A stretch of 64,000 nucleotides of DNA from an uncultured Bacteroides sp. (GCA_948847595.1 CAQOGY010000002.1:372001-436000), one strand, 5' to 3'; positions 1 through 9,374 are shown, counted from the stretch's first letter. Notes: generated by a model from the letters alone, not told the origin. Program-made: numbers and translations.

Positions 1-107
1 TGATATCAATTACAGCGGATTTTTTCTCCACCATTAAAATATCTCAAATGAAAATTCTAGTTAATTTCAGTGTCATAACCTATTTGTGTAAAAGCTGATT
101 TACCTAA

Positions 108-815
108 TTACTTATCTTTGATGTATACCCATATTCGTGGATCTTGTCCATGATAGCCATCAGGCATATCATCTGGAGATGAAATACCTAATATTCTACT
201 AACTCTCTTTTCACTCAGCGCTTTTTTCCCTTCCAAATAAAAAAGAATATATTTATCTTTGTAATTCATAGCATTGGTAGGTAAAATTTTACCCCCTGAC
301 AGGTAATTGCCAGGGGAATAGTCAATACTATTGATACGTATATCAAAGAAATAATCACTTTTCTCATAATCACCAAAATGAAAAATTTACTTTATTTCAA
401 CCCATCCTCTACTTCAATGAATAAATTAAGTGATTCATCTATTTCAAGATCCACAACCTTTTGACTCTCGAAAAGTCAAATTGTTCGTGCCATCAAACCA
501 TGACAGCTGTAATATCATCTTCTGATGTAGCAATTCATTTTCCATCTTTCTGAACTTCCCAATAGCAATATGTCATTATACGATTCCCACTATCAAATTC
601 CATAAGAATAATTGAGTAATTACCTCCATCAGAACTACTATATACGATGTTACAACCTATATTCTTTTTTAATTCAGTATTAAAATTCATATTATCTAAA
701 TAAATCAATTTTCACATAGCTCCTCGAATAAAAGGTACCCCAACATGAGTATATATATCGTTTCATGTCAGGGTAACACTTATTAATGTAAGAGGCCAAT
801 CTATATCAAAATATC
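108..815 (-). pseudogene. Decayed gene downstream of the RHS toxin cassette, possibly an old immunity gene
   Basis: There is no intact frame here, yet the minus strand carries long protein-like stretches. One frame reads on from about position 815 through IYTHVGVPFIRGAM, NIGCNIVYSSSDGGNYSIIL and MTYCYWEVQKDGK. It is broken by TGA at 763-765, 712-714, 535-537 and 493-495, all in phase. After about 480 the frame shifts to KVVDLEIDESLNLFIEVEDG, and after about 395 it shifts again to YEKSDYFFDIRI and a C-terminus WVYIKDK that ends at the TAA at 108-110. Two frameshifts and four stops make a living gene unlikely. Its place directly after a toxin and a small membrane protein suggests a relic immunity gene, but I recognise no family. 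Bases 1-107 hold nothing I can identify. Confidence 0.6.
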
Positions 816-820
816 TATAA

Positions 821-1054
821 TTATTTCATATTTATAATCTTCCTTATTTGGAATACTACAAACCAGATAATAATAATAATCGTAAATAAATGAGGTATAA
901 GTTCTGTACCATAATACCAATAATCATCTTGCATATCTGAGACATTTTTAACCATAGTCCCAAAAACAAAATTAATTAATTGAAAAAATAATGCACCTAA
1001 ACTTAGTAGCACTGCAACTACTCTGAAAATAATTTTCAATATGTTATTGTCCAT
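821..1054 (-). CDS. Small two-helix membrane protein, candidate immunity protein for the RHS toxin
   Basis: A 77-residue protein with two hydrophobic segments, about residues 7-30 (IIFRVVAVLLSLGALFFQL) and 55-70 (LFTIIIIIWFVVF). A short polar loop rich in Asp, Tyr and Trp joins them, so it is predicted to sit in the inner membrane. Its start overlaps the 3' end of the toxin gene by 11 bp, which suggests translational coupling. A small gene directly after the variable tip of a polymorphic toxin is the usual place for a cognate immunity protein, and that is the only basis for the role. No family is recognised. It is AT-rich, like the toxin tip and unlike the RHS core. Confidence 0.6.
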   Translation of the reverse strand: MDNNILKIIFRVVAVLLSLGALFFQLINFVFGTMVKNVSDMQDDYWYYGTELIPHLFTIIIIIWFVVFQIRKIINMK

Positions 1055-4000
1055 AATTTATTTGTATATTTGGATTTTGTATTAACCATGAATCTAAGAT
1101 TGGCATAAGTTGATTCCAAGTTATACCATTGTTAGCATTCCAAAAACTTCCACTATCAATCCAATCTCTATGCCTATATTGATACCCTTCATTGCTTTTC
1201 TTTCTTATTTTATAATTCGCATTAGGAATATCTCTGCTACCATCTATTGGAAGACTTAATCCTTGTACCCAATCATTAGTAATCGTAGCATCAATCAAAA
1301 ATGTTCCAACCGAGCCCATCAATTCAGAAGGCAACCATGTATTTAGATGAATTGAGAAATCAACATTCCAACCTTGCTCTTTTAAATATCGAATAATACC
1401 TTCTGAAAAAGCACCTCCCATACTATGAGAAATAATTCGGAATACATCCTCTTGTGGATTCATACCCATTATCAATTGTTTGTAATTTTCTTTAGCATAT
1501 GCATATCCATCTAAATTTCTTAAAAAGGTAGAACTACGCAAATAGTTAAAATCAAAGTCGGTGAAATAGGCACTTTGATCATTAAAAAAGTTTTTTGCAC
1601 CTTTAACAAAAGAACTATTTACTCCTCCCCAATAAGTGCCACCTCCTCTAGGAGATCCAAACCCTAAATACCCATTAACAAAAATAATCTTCTGCCCATC
1701 GGGGTCAATACAATTATGTGGTGTATTTAATCCATATACATACGAACTAATTGAATAATACTTCTCACTCATTGGGTCCACTACATGCCATCTTCCCAAC
1801 GAAGCATCATACATTCTCGCCCCATAATCATACCAATCCAAACCATTATCTCTGTTCAGTTCCTTGCCGTTATACTTATAAGGCTGAACATTATTAGACA
1901 ATGATGAAGAAAGCAACCCTCCGAATGGATAATAGTCATTCACTTCCTCCACCGTACCATTTTGAGCGACAACCACACGATTATTACCTTGATGATCCTG
2001 AATAAAGTAATGAAATTGATTATTCAAAACGGTAATGTAACCATCTTCTGTCAACACCTTTATCAACACACCATTTTCATAGATCGCATTGCCACAATAG
2101 TCTGTTATGATAGTGGCATTTCCTGTCTTATACGTAGTACGGAGTTTTGTTCCATCAGCCGCGTAGAGGTAAGAAATACTGTTACCACCTTCAAACTGCA
2201 CCTTCTCCGGCAAATTTAAACAATTGTATTGAATGTCAGCTATCTTTTTATTCAAATCTTTCGTCAAATTACCATTTGCATCGTATTCATACTCTATCTC
2301 TTTACTTGCGCCATCCTTGAATTCCATACCGTTACCGAATACATGGCCCGTAGCATTGTCGTTGACAGACTCCAATTGGTTACCGTTGTAAACCAAGTTT
2401 AAGTTATCAATCAAGCCATAGCTCATTGTATTGGTTTGCCCGTAGCGGAGTAAACCGAGGATGTTTCCGTTCTTGTCATAACCCGTTACCTGTTCATTGA
2501 AACGATTCAAATTATTGCTTAATTGCTCTCCTTCACCGTAAATGGCATCTTTCAAGCGAGAAAAGCCGTCATATGTAAACTTATAGCCACGTAATCCGGC
2601 CTCACTTCCCGAATGCCAGATCATACTACTGATATTGCCATTATAACAGGGAACACCTACTCCATCAACATAGTGTAACGTTTGAGAAAAGTGCTGACTT
2701 TCGACTCCAGTCAGCCAGCCACGGATATTATAGGATAAACTCTCAGACACCTTATCACCATAATTCCTGCCAGTCAGACGCCCCAATGCATCGTATACAT
2801 AAGTGATTTTATCGGTAAAACGCCCGTTCCAAGTATTGGCTTTCGTTAGTAACCTTGCACGATCATCGTACGTATAAACGGTTTCAAGGATATCCGTACC
2901 AATGTTATCCTGCTTTCTCAAGACATTACCTGTGAAATCATAAGCTGTATGACGATATCGCAAACCCTTTTCAGGATAATGACAGAGCGTTTGAATGACA
3001 CGGCTACGATCATCGTAGTAGATTGTCTCTGTCAGCCAGTCATCTGTGCCAAGCAAACGTGTTTTCGTACTTGTGGTCAACCCCGAAGGATACAGAGTAT
3101 ACGGCGTATCATAGCCAACGGCTGCTACAAACGGATGAGCAGTCACATTCTCCGTTGGTTTGTAATTGTCATATACCGTATATTGCAATGGAGTGCGAGT
3201 TCCCGAAGGAAGATAATGCTCGCTTTCCCAAGCGGCCAATTGCAGTTCGCCACACGTTTGCTCTGCCGATAAAAGTATTTCACCACTTTCTATTACACGA
3301 TCATGAGAATCATAGAGAAAATAACTCCATTTTTTTGTATCGGCAGTCCGGCGTGTTCCGTCCTGGCTCAAAACCAGACGGTCACCACGGTCATAAACCA
3401 TATAAATGGGAGCGCAACCCGGGAGACGTTTGGAAATCATCCGGTTCAGTTTATCATATTCATAGCTGTATGCTAAGCTATGCAGCACGGAGATATCCGT
3501 CGTACCGGCCTCCGCCAGCCGATGGCTGGCTTCTGGAGGCAGTACATAACGGAGACAATTGCGGTCATCGTACACATAGTAGGTTGCCAAGCTATCTTCA
3601 CCGTTGACAGATACAGCCAGAAGAGTTCGTTCATTGGAGTCGGTATAGGTTTTACTCCGATGCCCATCTTCGTCTGTTTCAACAATGACTTCCAGTTTCC
3701 CCGCTCCATAGAATCCTGAAGCGATCAATGAGCCGCTGGAAGAAACCTTATAGCACCTTACCTCATTTGTACTGTTCATCCCGTAAGTCACACGGACACT
3801 CTTATCACTGGTATGCCACGCCTTGCCTGGTCCCATCTTCCGGGAAACACGCATCAGTGGACTATCCTCATATTGAGTCAGATTATAAGCATATGCCTGT
3901 TCTCCCGTACCGTAGACACTCCAACGCTCCGGGGAAAACTTATCAAAGGCACCGTTGTTACCGGTCTTTGCATACGGAAGGTATTCCTTCTCTACTTGAC

Positions 4001-4292
4001 CCATCATATTGTAGGTATAAGAAAGTACCAGATCCGCATTACCCCCAGGACTGCCGCCTACCTGTATCTCCTGTTCTTTACGGCCAAAACAGTCGGTATA
4101 GACAATATCACTGACAATTCGTGCCCCACCGCTACCCGTTTGGCTACTCGCATCCATATAAATTCGCTCTGCCGTATAATTACGTGTTTTCGTATAACCT
4201 GTCGCTTGCTGCCCGTTCATGAAAAGGGAAAACGACAGCAGACAGAGTATTGACAAAGTTCGTTTCATCTCTATTGTTTTCATATTCTGCAT
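1044..4292 (-). CDS. RHS-repeat polymorphic toxin with an alpha/beta-hydrolase-like C-terminal tip
   Basis: A secreted RHS/YD-repeat protein of up to 1082 residues. Starts at 4292, 4283 and 4268 are in frame; the last gives a clean signal peptide (MKRTLSILCLLSFSLF). The N-terminus resembles DUF6443 of Bacteroidetes RHS proteins (IVYTDCFGRKEQE). YD repeats follow, then the RHS-associated core near residues 810-865 (YDYGARMYDASLGRWHVVDP), ending at the border motif NCIDPDG. The last ~216 residues form a tip of different composition. It contains SHSMGG, a nucleophile elbow with candidate Ser at about 957, then Asp in FLIDATITND and His in YRHRDW, the Ser-Asp-His order of alpha/beta hydrolases. 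The first Gly of GxSxG is Ser here. A lipase or esterase toxin is inference. The route of delivery cannot be seen. Confidence 0.85.
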   Translation of the reverse strand: MQNMKTIEMKRTLSILCLLSFSLFMNGQQATGYTKTRNYTAERIYMDASSQTGSGGARIVSDIVYTDCFGRKEQEIQVGGSPGGNADLVLSYTYNMMGQVEKEYLPYAKTGNNGAFDKFSPERWSVYGTGEQAYAYNLTQYEDSPLMRVSRKMGPGKAWHTSDKSVRVTYGMNSTNEVRCYKVSSSGSLIASGFYGAGKLEVIVETDEDGHRSKTYTDSNERTLLAVSVNGEDSLATYYVYDDRNCLRYVLPPEASHRLAEAGTTDISVLHSLAYSYEYDKLNRMISKRLPGCAPIYMVYDRGDRLVLSQDGTRRTADTKKWSYFLYDSHDRVIESGEILLSAEQTCGELQLAAWESEHYLPSGTRTPLQYTVYDNYKPTENVTAHPFVAAVGYDTPYTLYPSGLTTSTKTRLLGTDDWLTETIYYDDRSRVIQTLCHYPEKGLRYRHTAYDFTGNVLRKQDNIGTDILETVYTYDDRARLLTKANTWNGRFTDKITYVYDALGRLTGRNYGDKVSESLSYNIRGWLTGVESQHFSQTLHYVDGVGVPCYNGNISSMIWHSGSEAGLRGYKFTYDGFSRLKDAIYGEGEQLSNNLNRFNEQVTGYDKNGNILGLLRYGQTNTMSYGLIDNLNLVYNGNQLESVNDNATGHVFGNGMEFKDGASKEIEYEYDANGNLTKDLNKKIADIQYNCLNLPEKVQFEGGNSISYLYAADGTKLRTTYKTGNATIITDYCGNAIYENGVLIKVLTEDGYITVLNNQFHYFIQDHQGNNRVVVAQNGTVEEVNDYYPFGGLLSSSLSNNVQPYKYNGKELNRDNGLDWYDYGARMYDASLGRWHVVDPMSEKYYSISSYVYGLNTPHNCIDPDGQKIIFVNGYLGFGSPRGGGTYWGGVNSSFVKGAKNFFNDQSAYFTDFDFNYLRSSTFLRNLDGYAYAKENYKQLIMGMNPQEDVFRIISHSMGGAFSEGIIRYLKEQGWNVDFSIHLNTWLPSELMGSVGTFLIDATITNDWVQGLSLPIDGSRDIPNANYKIRKKSNEGYQYRHRDWIDSGSFWNANNGITWNQLMPILDSWLIQNPNIQINYGQ

Positions 4293-4301
4293 CTTGTTTT
4301 A

Positions 4302-7300
4302 TTAGTTATTAAGCTTGTTGTACTCATACGTTTTTAAAATATTACCATATTGGTCTTCCACTCTGACTACTCGCCCGGCAGCATCGTAAGTGTAATACTC
4401 CACATTTCCGCTCTGGTCAAATCGGGCATACACCGTACCGTCAGGATTATAAGAAGTGGCCTTAAAATTTGCTCCTTCAGGAACCAATGCCATATAAGAA
4501 CCTTGATTATTAACAGTTACAGAGATTATGTCTGTATATTTACTTAGGTCAATATCATATATTTTCAATTTAGAAGAAGAAACGCTTTCAACAATATACG
4601 AAGTATCACTGCCTGCATGGGTAATGATTCCCGAAGCTGTTGCACTTCCGTCCAAAATATACAATCGTAGGTTCTGGGTATCTGAATCCGGAATTAATGT
4701 CAAAGAATAGTCAAGAGTGTGCATCGGTCTTTCTATTTCATAATCTAAAAAGTATAAATCAAAAAGTTCTTGCTCATTGTAATGGACTAACGTTTCTAAT
4801 GGATATATAAATCGTCTCAAATCCTTATATTTAGGATAGAGTTCTATGATCCGTTCATATTCTCGCTTGAATACATTAAATATCTCATAATCATTGCGCA
4901 CAACTTCTTTATAGTAGATCCTCGCCCAAATCAAATCTGGTTCACTCTTCAATATTTTTTCCGCAAATGTAACAACTACGTAATTGTCATGCGATCTTTG
5001 AAAGTTACTAAACTGATCATCATATACCTCATCTGCAATCATTTGCATTATTGAAGAGAATTCTCGGTGAGGTTTTTCCAACTGTTTTAATGTACTATAA
5101 ATAGCCCTCAAATCTGTTTCTGGATTCAACACAAGTTTACATTCATCGCTTGCCATAACCCCTGTTGCATTACACTCCAACAATAATTTCCCATAATTGT
5201 CATAAGCACGACTATTCCGTTCTGTTCTTCCATCGATTTCTACCCACATCCTTGAGACCTTTTGACTAGCATACTGATAAGAGGCATCTATTGTATAATT
5301 ATTTTCCCCATAATTAAACAACTGCGTATCAATGGAACTCGGGACATAAATTTCCGGTTTAATAGGAACATAAGTTAATTTCTCAACTGGAGCTATCGAA
5401 CCGACCTTTGCCTCTTTGTCAGCTTGAAAACGAAACACAGACTCACTTATCAATTTACCATCAATAAGAGTAATTGATTTCACAATAGGCAAAAGTAAAT
5501 TAGCCTTTTTCATATCAATGAAAACAGGATCTGCACGATCTGCCATATCCATTACTCTTTTCAAAACTTCAGCATGCTCAATACCATCCGAACCTATACG
5601 AATAATACGGGTAGGATATATAGACAACGAATTGTCATAACAATATCTCGTCTGACAATACGGAATATCCTCATCACTCCTGTACTCCACTTCCTCTTTT
5701 AAAACGATTTTCCAGCCATATTGCAAATTGTAAAATCTATCTACATTCGCAGGAGACAATCGTGGCTCAATATTCAACCTATACATCTCTTCCCCTGTTA
5801 AATACGGAGTTCCCTGCTTCTTAAAAAAAGGCTCTAAAGATTCTTCATCTAAATAGAAATTAGACGGCTGCATTTGTGGAAGTTTGTCTCCACTATTGTT
5901 ATCTATCTCATAATTATATTGAATCTTCTTTAATAATTTTCCATTAAGGTCATACACTGATTTTTCTGTCAATAAACCATTTAACCAATATGGATAAGGA
6001 GAAATAGATGTGGGTGAAGAAGAAGCTACTTCATAACTGTAAGTGGTAGTCCCTTTGCCAGAAACGGTCTCTGTCACACATGGATAGTAAAAACCATTAT
6101 TACCCAGATTAACTACTGGATGACCTTCTGGTTGCACCCTATCATAATCAATCCTGTCATCAAAATTAGGATAAGAGACTATAACAAAATTAGAATAGGA
6201 TTTGTACACACTCATAGCCATTTCGGGATAGCCATAATAAATAGTATCATTTCGTTCAACTGATCTATCATCAAATACCAACGACTTCAGACGAATACCT
6301 CCGACTGTAGTACCACTCGCCTTGTTTCTCTCATAGCGAATTTCTATTTTTCCACCATCAGATAAAATAATGTTTTTCAGTGAGTAGAGAGTAGCATACA
6401 TCTCGCATTCTTCATCTTCATTTCTCCCCACAGGATAGCCCCATAAATCTTTCCCTTCTTCTTTACAAGTCAAAAAATCCGTCTTCTCATAATAATCAAA
6501 CTTCATATCATATATCTTTTTGCTATCCTTATCTAAAAAAGAGACTTCATGCACTCCCCCTATAATCGAAACAGACGAGACCTGTTCCATATTCCGATTA
6601 TGTAAAGTCACAGCAGACAAATAGGAACGAAGCGGAGAAGAAGAGTAGACAAATTTCACTATATATTCAGGACAAACAATCATATTTAGTAAAGGAGACA
6701 CAATAGTGCAACTATTTCCACCACACATTTCCTTTTCTCTAACATATCTAGTCTCAGATAAACAGGCATGTATATAATCTGCAGCTTCCTGTAAATACAT
6801 ACCAGCCAAATTTGCATAAAAATTATCCATATTGTTACAAACTCTAGACATATCTCTCAAACTTTGTTCCAGCCCTATTGATACACCAGCCATTTGTGAT
6901 ATATTCGATAATATACCAACAATTCGATTATTTGTTTTTATATATTCACTATGAAGAGGTTGGATATTTATATAACCGTATTTTTCAAAATCTCTTATTT
7001 TAATATCTGTACTTTCAAAACTTATTCCCAAAGAAGACATCTCCAAGTAATGCTGAGCTGCCGCAACCGCATTATCAAACTTTGACCGATACTGTTCAAA
7101 ATCAAATGGCTGTTCTTTAACAGACTCACCATAATGATAAGTCATTTTATACGAATCACCTATTTTCATTGTATTCATACACCCTGCCGGAAGGTTATCC
7201 CAGAGTTGAGATGTCGCATCGCCATTATAATGAAAATCAATCGGTGCTCCATTATATGGAAGAATACGGGTAAGATGCCATGCCGAGGTATAACCAGAGT

Positions 7301-7964
7301 CTGAAATAGCATTGGAAGTAGACACATCCACATACTCGACATCCATACATCTTTCCCTCTGTCGATAGATATAACGGTCACCATTATTATCCGTAATAGC
7401 CCAGCCTGTGATCTCTGTGGAAGTCCCTTCGCACTCAATACGAATATCTGTCTGTCCCAATGGTAAAGCATATATCTGTTTATTTTCATTCATACGGATG
7501 ATGAAATCCACCTTCTTCCCATTAAACACGACAGTAAAAATATCGCTTTCCCCATCCCGTTTACGAAGCCCCACAGTCCTTGCATCCTGTTCCAATGGAG
7601 TAACAGCATTTTCTGTCCACAGGTAGCCGTAACCTGATTTCTCATCGGCAAATCCACCACGCATTGTTCGGGTAACTATACCACCAACGTTAAGTGTCCA
7701 ATTTTTACCTATTAAACCTTCAGGATCACTCACCTTCACTCCCTTTGCAATATAATCCAATGAAATAGGTAATTCATAATCACCTGACTTTAATTGATAC
7801 AGAGGTACGGTGTAGTGGAACAATCCTGTTGCATAATCCACCGTTACGTTCTTTCTTTCGGTCAGGTTCTGGGCTTCCGGACCAGGATTGAAATCCTGTG
7901 CCTTTCCGGATATAGTCACCAATAAAAATAATAATAATGTATATAGTTTTTCTTTCATAATCAT
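4302..7964 (-). CDS. Large secreted RHS/YD-repeat partner protein
   Basis: A 1220-residue protein with a signal peptide (MKEKLYTLLLFLLVTISGKA). The N-terminal third has the pattern of Bacteroidetes RHS-family N-termini, a beta-rich scaffold with DYATGLFHYTVPLYQL and GIVTRTMRGGFADE. It ends in one clear YD repeat (NVEYYTYDAAGRVVRVEDQ) and has no variable toxin tip. The stop lies 9 bp before the next RHS gene, so the two are co-transcribed and together look like one RHS cage split over two polypeptides: this protein ends in the repeat where the next begins. The middle (about residues 300-480 and 920-1060) is helical and unlike known repeats. Substrate, partner and secretion route are unknown. 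Confidence 0.8.
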   Translation of the reverse strand: MIMKEKLYTLLLFLLVTISGKAQDFNPGPEAQNLTERKNVTVDYATGLFHYTVPLYQLKSGDYELPISLDYIAKGVKVSDPEGLIGKNWTLNVGGIVTRTMRGGFADEKSGYGYLWTENAVTPLEQDARTVGLRKRDGESDIFTVVFNGKKVDFIIRMNENKQIYALPLGQTDIRIECEGTSTEITGWAITDNNGDRYIYRQRERCMDVEYVDVSTSNAISDSGYTSAWHLTRILPYNGAPIDFHYNGDATSQLWDNLPAGCMNTMKIGDSYKMTYHYGESVKEQPFDFEQYRSKFDNAVAAAQHYLEMSSLGISFESTDIKIRDFEKYGYINIQPLHSEYIKTNNRIVGILSNISQMAGVSIGLEQSLRDMSRVCNNMDNFYANLAGMYLQEAADYIHACLSETRYVREKEMCGGNSCTIVSPLLNMIVCPEYIVKFVYSSSPLRSYLSAVTLHNRNMEQVSSVSIIGGVHEVSFLDKDSKKIYDMKFDYYEKTDFLTCKEEGKDLWGYPVGRNEDEECEMYATLYSLKNIILSDGGKIEIRYERNKASGTTVGGIRLKSLVFDDRSVERNDTIYYGYPEMAMSVYKSYSNFVIVSYPNFDDRIDYDRVQPEGHPVVNLGNNGFYYPCVTETVSGKGTTTYSYEVASSSPTSISPYPYWLNGLLTEKSVYDLNGKLLKKIQYNYEIDNNSGDKLPQMQPSNFYLDEESLEPFFKKQGTPYLTGEEMYRLNIEPRLSPANVDRFYNLQYGWKIVLKEEVEYRSDEDIPYCQTRYCYDNSLSIYPTRIIRIGSDGIEHAEVLKRVMDMADRADPVFIDMKKANLLLPIVKSITLIDGKLISESVFRFQADKEAKVGSIAPVEKLTYVPIKPEIYVPSSIDTQLFNYGENNYTIDASYQYASQKVSRMWVEIDGRTERNSRAYDNYGKLLLECNATGVMASDECKLVLNPETDLRAIYSTLKQLEKPHREFSSIMQMIADEVYDDQFSNFQRSHDNYVVVTFAEKILKSEPDLIWARIYYKEVVRNDYEIFNVFKREYERIIELYPKYKDLRRFIYPLETLVHYNEQELFDLYFLDYEIERPMHTLDYSLTLIPDSDTQNLRLYILDGSATASGIITHAGSDTSYIVESVSSSKLKIYDIDLSKYTDIISVTVNNQGSYMALVPEGANFKATSYNPDGTVYARFDQSGNVEYYTYDAAGRVVRVEDQYGNILKTYEYNKLNN

Positions 7965-7998
7965 TTGTGTTTAATATAAATATGCATAGTTTAGTTTT

Positions 7999-8036
7999 TC
8001 CGTTTGCCGAATCGCTAATCGATACCGGCAAACGGA
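7999..8036 (-). other. Perfect 11-bp hairpin between the phage-like cassette and the RHS pair
   Basis: TCCGTTTGCCG at 7999-8009 pairs exactly with CGGCAAACGGA at 8026-8036, with a 16-base loop. On the leftward transcript no U-run follows, so this is not a canonical terminator. It could be an mRNA-stabilising or processing hairpin that sets off the RHS genes from the upstream cassette, or a protein-binding site. Confidence 0.5.
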
Positions 8037-8047
8037 TAGTAGCTGCC

Positions 8048-8152
8048 TTACAAACTCATCGCATTAGCTCCCAATACGCCTGCCACAGCCGACGCTACCG
8101 CGATAACCACCTTCAGGATCATATCCCATACAGATCTCTTCATTGCCATCAT
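8048..8152 (-). CDS. Smalltalk-type peptide, 34 residues
   Basis: A very short gene with a strong ribosome site (GGAGGT) six bases or fewer before an ATG that overlaps the amidase stop as ATGA, so translation is coupled. The product has a basic start (MAMKRSVWDM) and one hydrophobic helix (ILKVVIAVASAVAGVLGA). This matches the short 'smalltalk protein' that follows amidase genes across Bacteroides, as I remember the family. No function is established for it. A single small membrane helix directly after an endolysin-like amidase is what a small holin would look like, but that is inference. Three in-frame ATGs (8152, 8149, 8143) could serve as start. Confidence 0.85.
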   Translation of the reverse strand: MMAMKRSVWDMILKVVIAVASAVAGVLGANAMSL

Positions 8153-8664
8153 TTACCTCCTTTCTCGTTCTTTAAATAGTTTAGTTTACTCTGTGTTTCT
8201 TCCATACCTTCTGCCACTAATTCTTTAAATTCTTGCTCGGCATCAAAGCACGGACACGCCTTCATCCACTCTTCCGGTTCTATCTCTCCATTACCGTTCC
8301 TGTCCGGCGAGAGATCCCGATGCCCGCACACCCGGCAGCCAGAGAATACCTCCAGCAGCTGATGAATCAGCAGCCGAAGCGCAGCACGCTGTTCCGGCGT
8401 CCGGGTGTCTGCCGGGCGTCCCCGGCAGTCCAGACCGCCTTCATAACAGATTCCGATACTGTTGGCATTAAAACCTTTTACATGTGCACCGATGCGTTCG
8501 ACAGGGCGGGTAAGATGCACCGTTCCGTCTTTGCGGATGTAGTAGTGATAGCCTGTTCCGTTGAAACCACGGTGGCGGTGCATCAGGTCCAAAGCCTCCG
8601 GAGAAAGCGTACGATTCCCCTGCGTGGCGGTACAATGCACCACGATCAAATTGATAATTCTCAT
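8149..8664 (-). CDS. N-acetylmuramoyl-L-alanine amidase, T7-lysozyme type
   Basis: 171 residues of the Amidase_2/PGRP fold, the size of phage endolysins. The zinc ligands can be read off: His in IVVHCTAT near residue 10, His in GHRDLSPD near 117 and Cys in CPCFD near 138. The catalytic Tyr/Lys region is HYYIRKDGTVH. It cleaves the bond between N-acetylmuramate and L-alanine in peptidoglycan. There is no signal peptide, so it needs help to reach the wall, as phage lysins do from holins; the smalltalk peptide is translationally coupled to it. A C-terminal helical tail (EFKELVAEGMEETQSK) extends past the domain. It may be a domesticated lysin linked to the neighbouring toxin genes. Confidence 0.92.
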   Translation of the reverse strand: MRIINLIVVHCTATQGNRTLSPEALDLMHRHRGFNGTGYHYYIRKDGTVHLTRPVERIGAHVKGFNANSIGICYEGGLDCRGRPADTRTPEQRAALRLLIHQLLEVFSGCRVCGHRDLSPDRNGNGEIEPEEWMKACPCFDAEQEFKELVAEGMEETQSKLNYLKNEKGGK

Positions 8665-8744
8665 GTGAATAAGTGATTACTAGTTAGTTAAGTTTCCGAT
8701 TTAGTTTAGTCGTTCGTTCTTACATTTTGTGTTGTGACGAAAGG

Positions 8745-9251
8745 TTATACTGTCGGGTCCGGTGCTTCCTCACCATCTCCTTCGCCACCATCGCCGCCAC
8801 CCGGCTTATTTGTATTTCCACTGCCGGAAGCCGGAGTGTCTGTACGGTCGAAGCGCACACACTTCGCACCGGTCACCAAAGAGCGGGTAGCGGTAGTCCG
8901 ATCGGGGTTCTTGGTGAAGTTGGGAAGGAAACGGACCGTAAGAGAAGCTTGCGCAGCCGACACTTCTTCCGAAGTCTCCACCCCTTTACCGTTGGATTTC
9001 ATCACCATGCGGAAAGTCCCGAAACCGTCAAGCGACACGCTTTCCGATGCTTGTAGATGCTGCCCCATCACAGTCACCAGGTTATCAAGCGTATTCTTCA
9101 CATCACCCGAGGAGAGAGACGAGTAAGCGGCAATCTCTTTAGCGATCTGCGAAGTGCTGATATTAGCCGTGTATATCACACGGGGATGAAACATTTTTTT
9201 GTGATTTTTGTCTTCCAGAACAGACTGGAATGACTTGTACAATACTGCCAT
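8745..9251 (-). CDS. HU-like DNA-binding protein with an acidic glycine-rich tail
   Basis: Start taken at 9251 (MAVLYKSFQSVLEDK) because a -7 element lies at 9317-9324, so the longer frame to 9314 would begin upstream of the mRNA. About residues 1-125 follow the Bacteroidales HU-like family seen beside amidase/smalltalk genes, with IHF/HU-type helices (KEIAAYSSLSSGDVKNTLDN) and the beta-arm region (VSLDGFGTFRMVMKSNG). The end is a low-complexity Gly/Asp/Glu stretch (PGGGDGGEGDGEEAPDP). It probably binds or bends DNA, or forms nucleoid filaments, within the cassette; the actual target is unknown. It shares strand and order with the amidase downstream. Confidence 0.8.
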   Translation of the reverse strand: MAVLYKSFQSVLEDKNHKKMFHPRVIYTANISTSQIAKEIAAYSSLSSGDVKNTLDNLVTVMGQHLQASESVSLDGFGTFRMVMKSNGKGVETSEEVSAAQASLTVRFLPNFTKNPDRTTATRSLVTGAKCVRFDRTDTPASGSGNTNKPGGGDGGEGDGEEAPDPTV

Positions 9252-9316
9252 AATCGTAATAGTTTTTTTTGTGTTAATAATTTCGTTTAGTTTTGTCCTC
9301 AAGCTTAATGACATTG

Positions 9317-9324
9317 CAAAGATA
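9317..9324 (-). promoter_or_regulatory. Bacteroides -7 element for the HU-like gene
   Basis: The minus strand reads TATCTTTG, an exact match to the TAnnTTTG element used by the primary Bacteroides sigma factor. It lies 66 bp before the chosen start. No -33 TTTG is seen at the usual 19-21 bp. Confidence 0.5.
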
Positions 9325-9374
9325 GAAGCATTATTCAGACTGACCTAATCATTTTTTCAAAGTGCGTTCATAAA

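Noticed and set aside
1..34. Possible start of a leftward gene (MVEKKSAVIDI) at the left edge
   Set aside because: Only 11 codons are visible and there is no ribosome site; too little to call.
8233..8676. 147-codon rightward frame over the amidase
   Set aside because: Mirror frame; the amidase zinc ligands on the other strand settle it.
7987..9299. Recurring TTTAGTTT words in gaps of the phage-like cassette as an operator
   Set aside because: Spacing is irregular and one copy lies in coding sequence; the word is common in AT-rich DNA.
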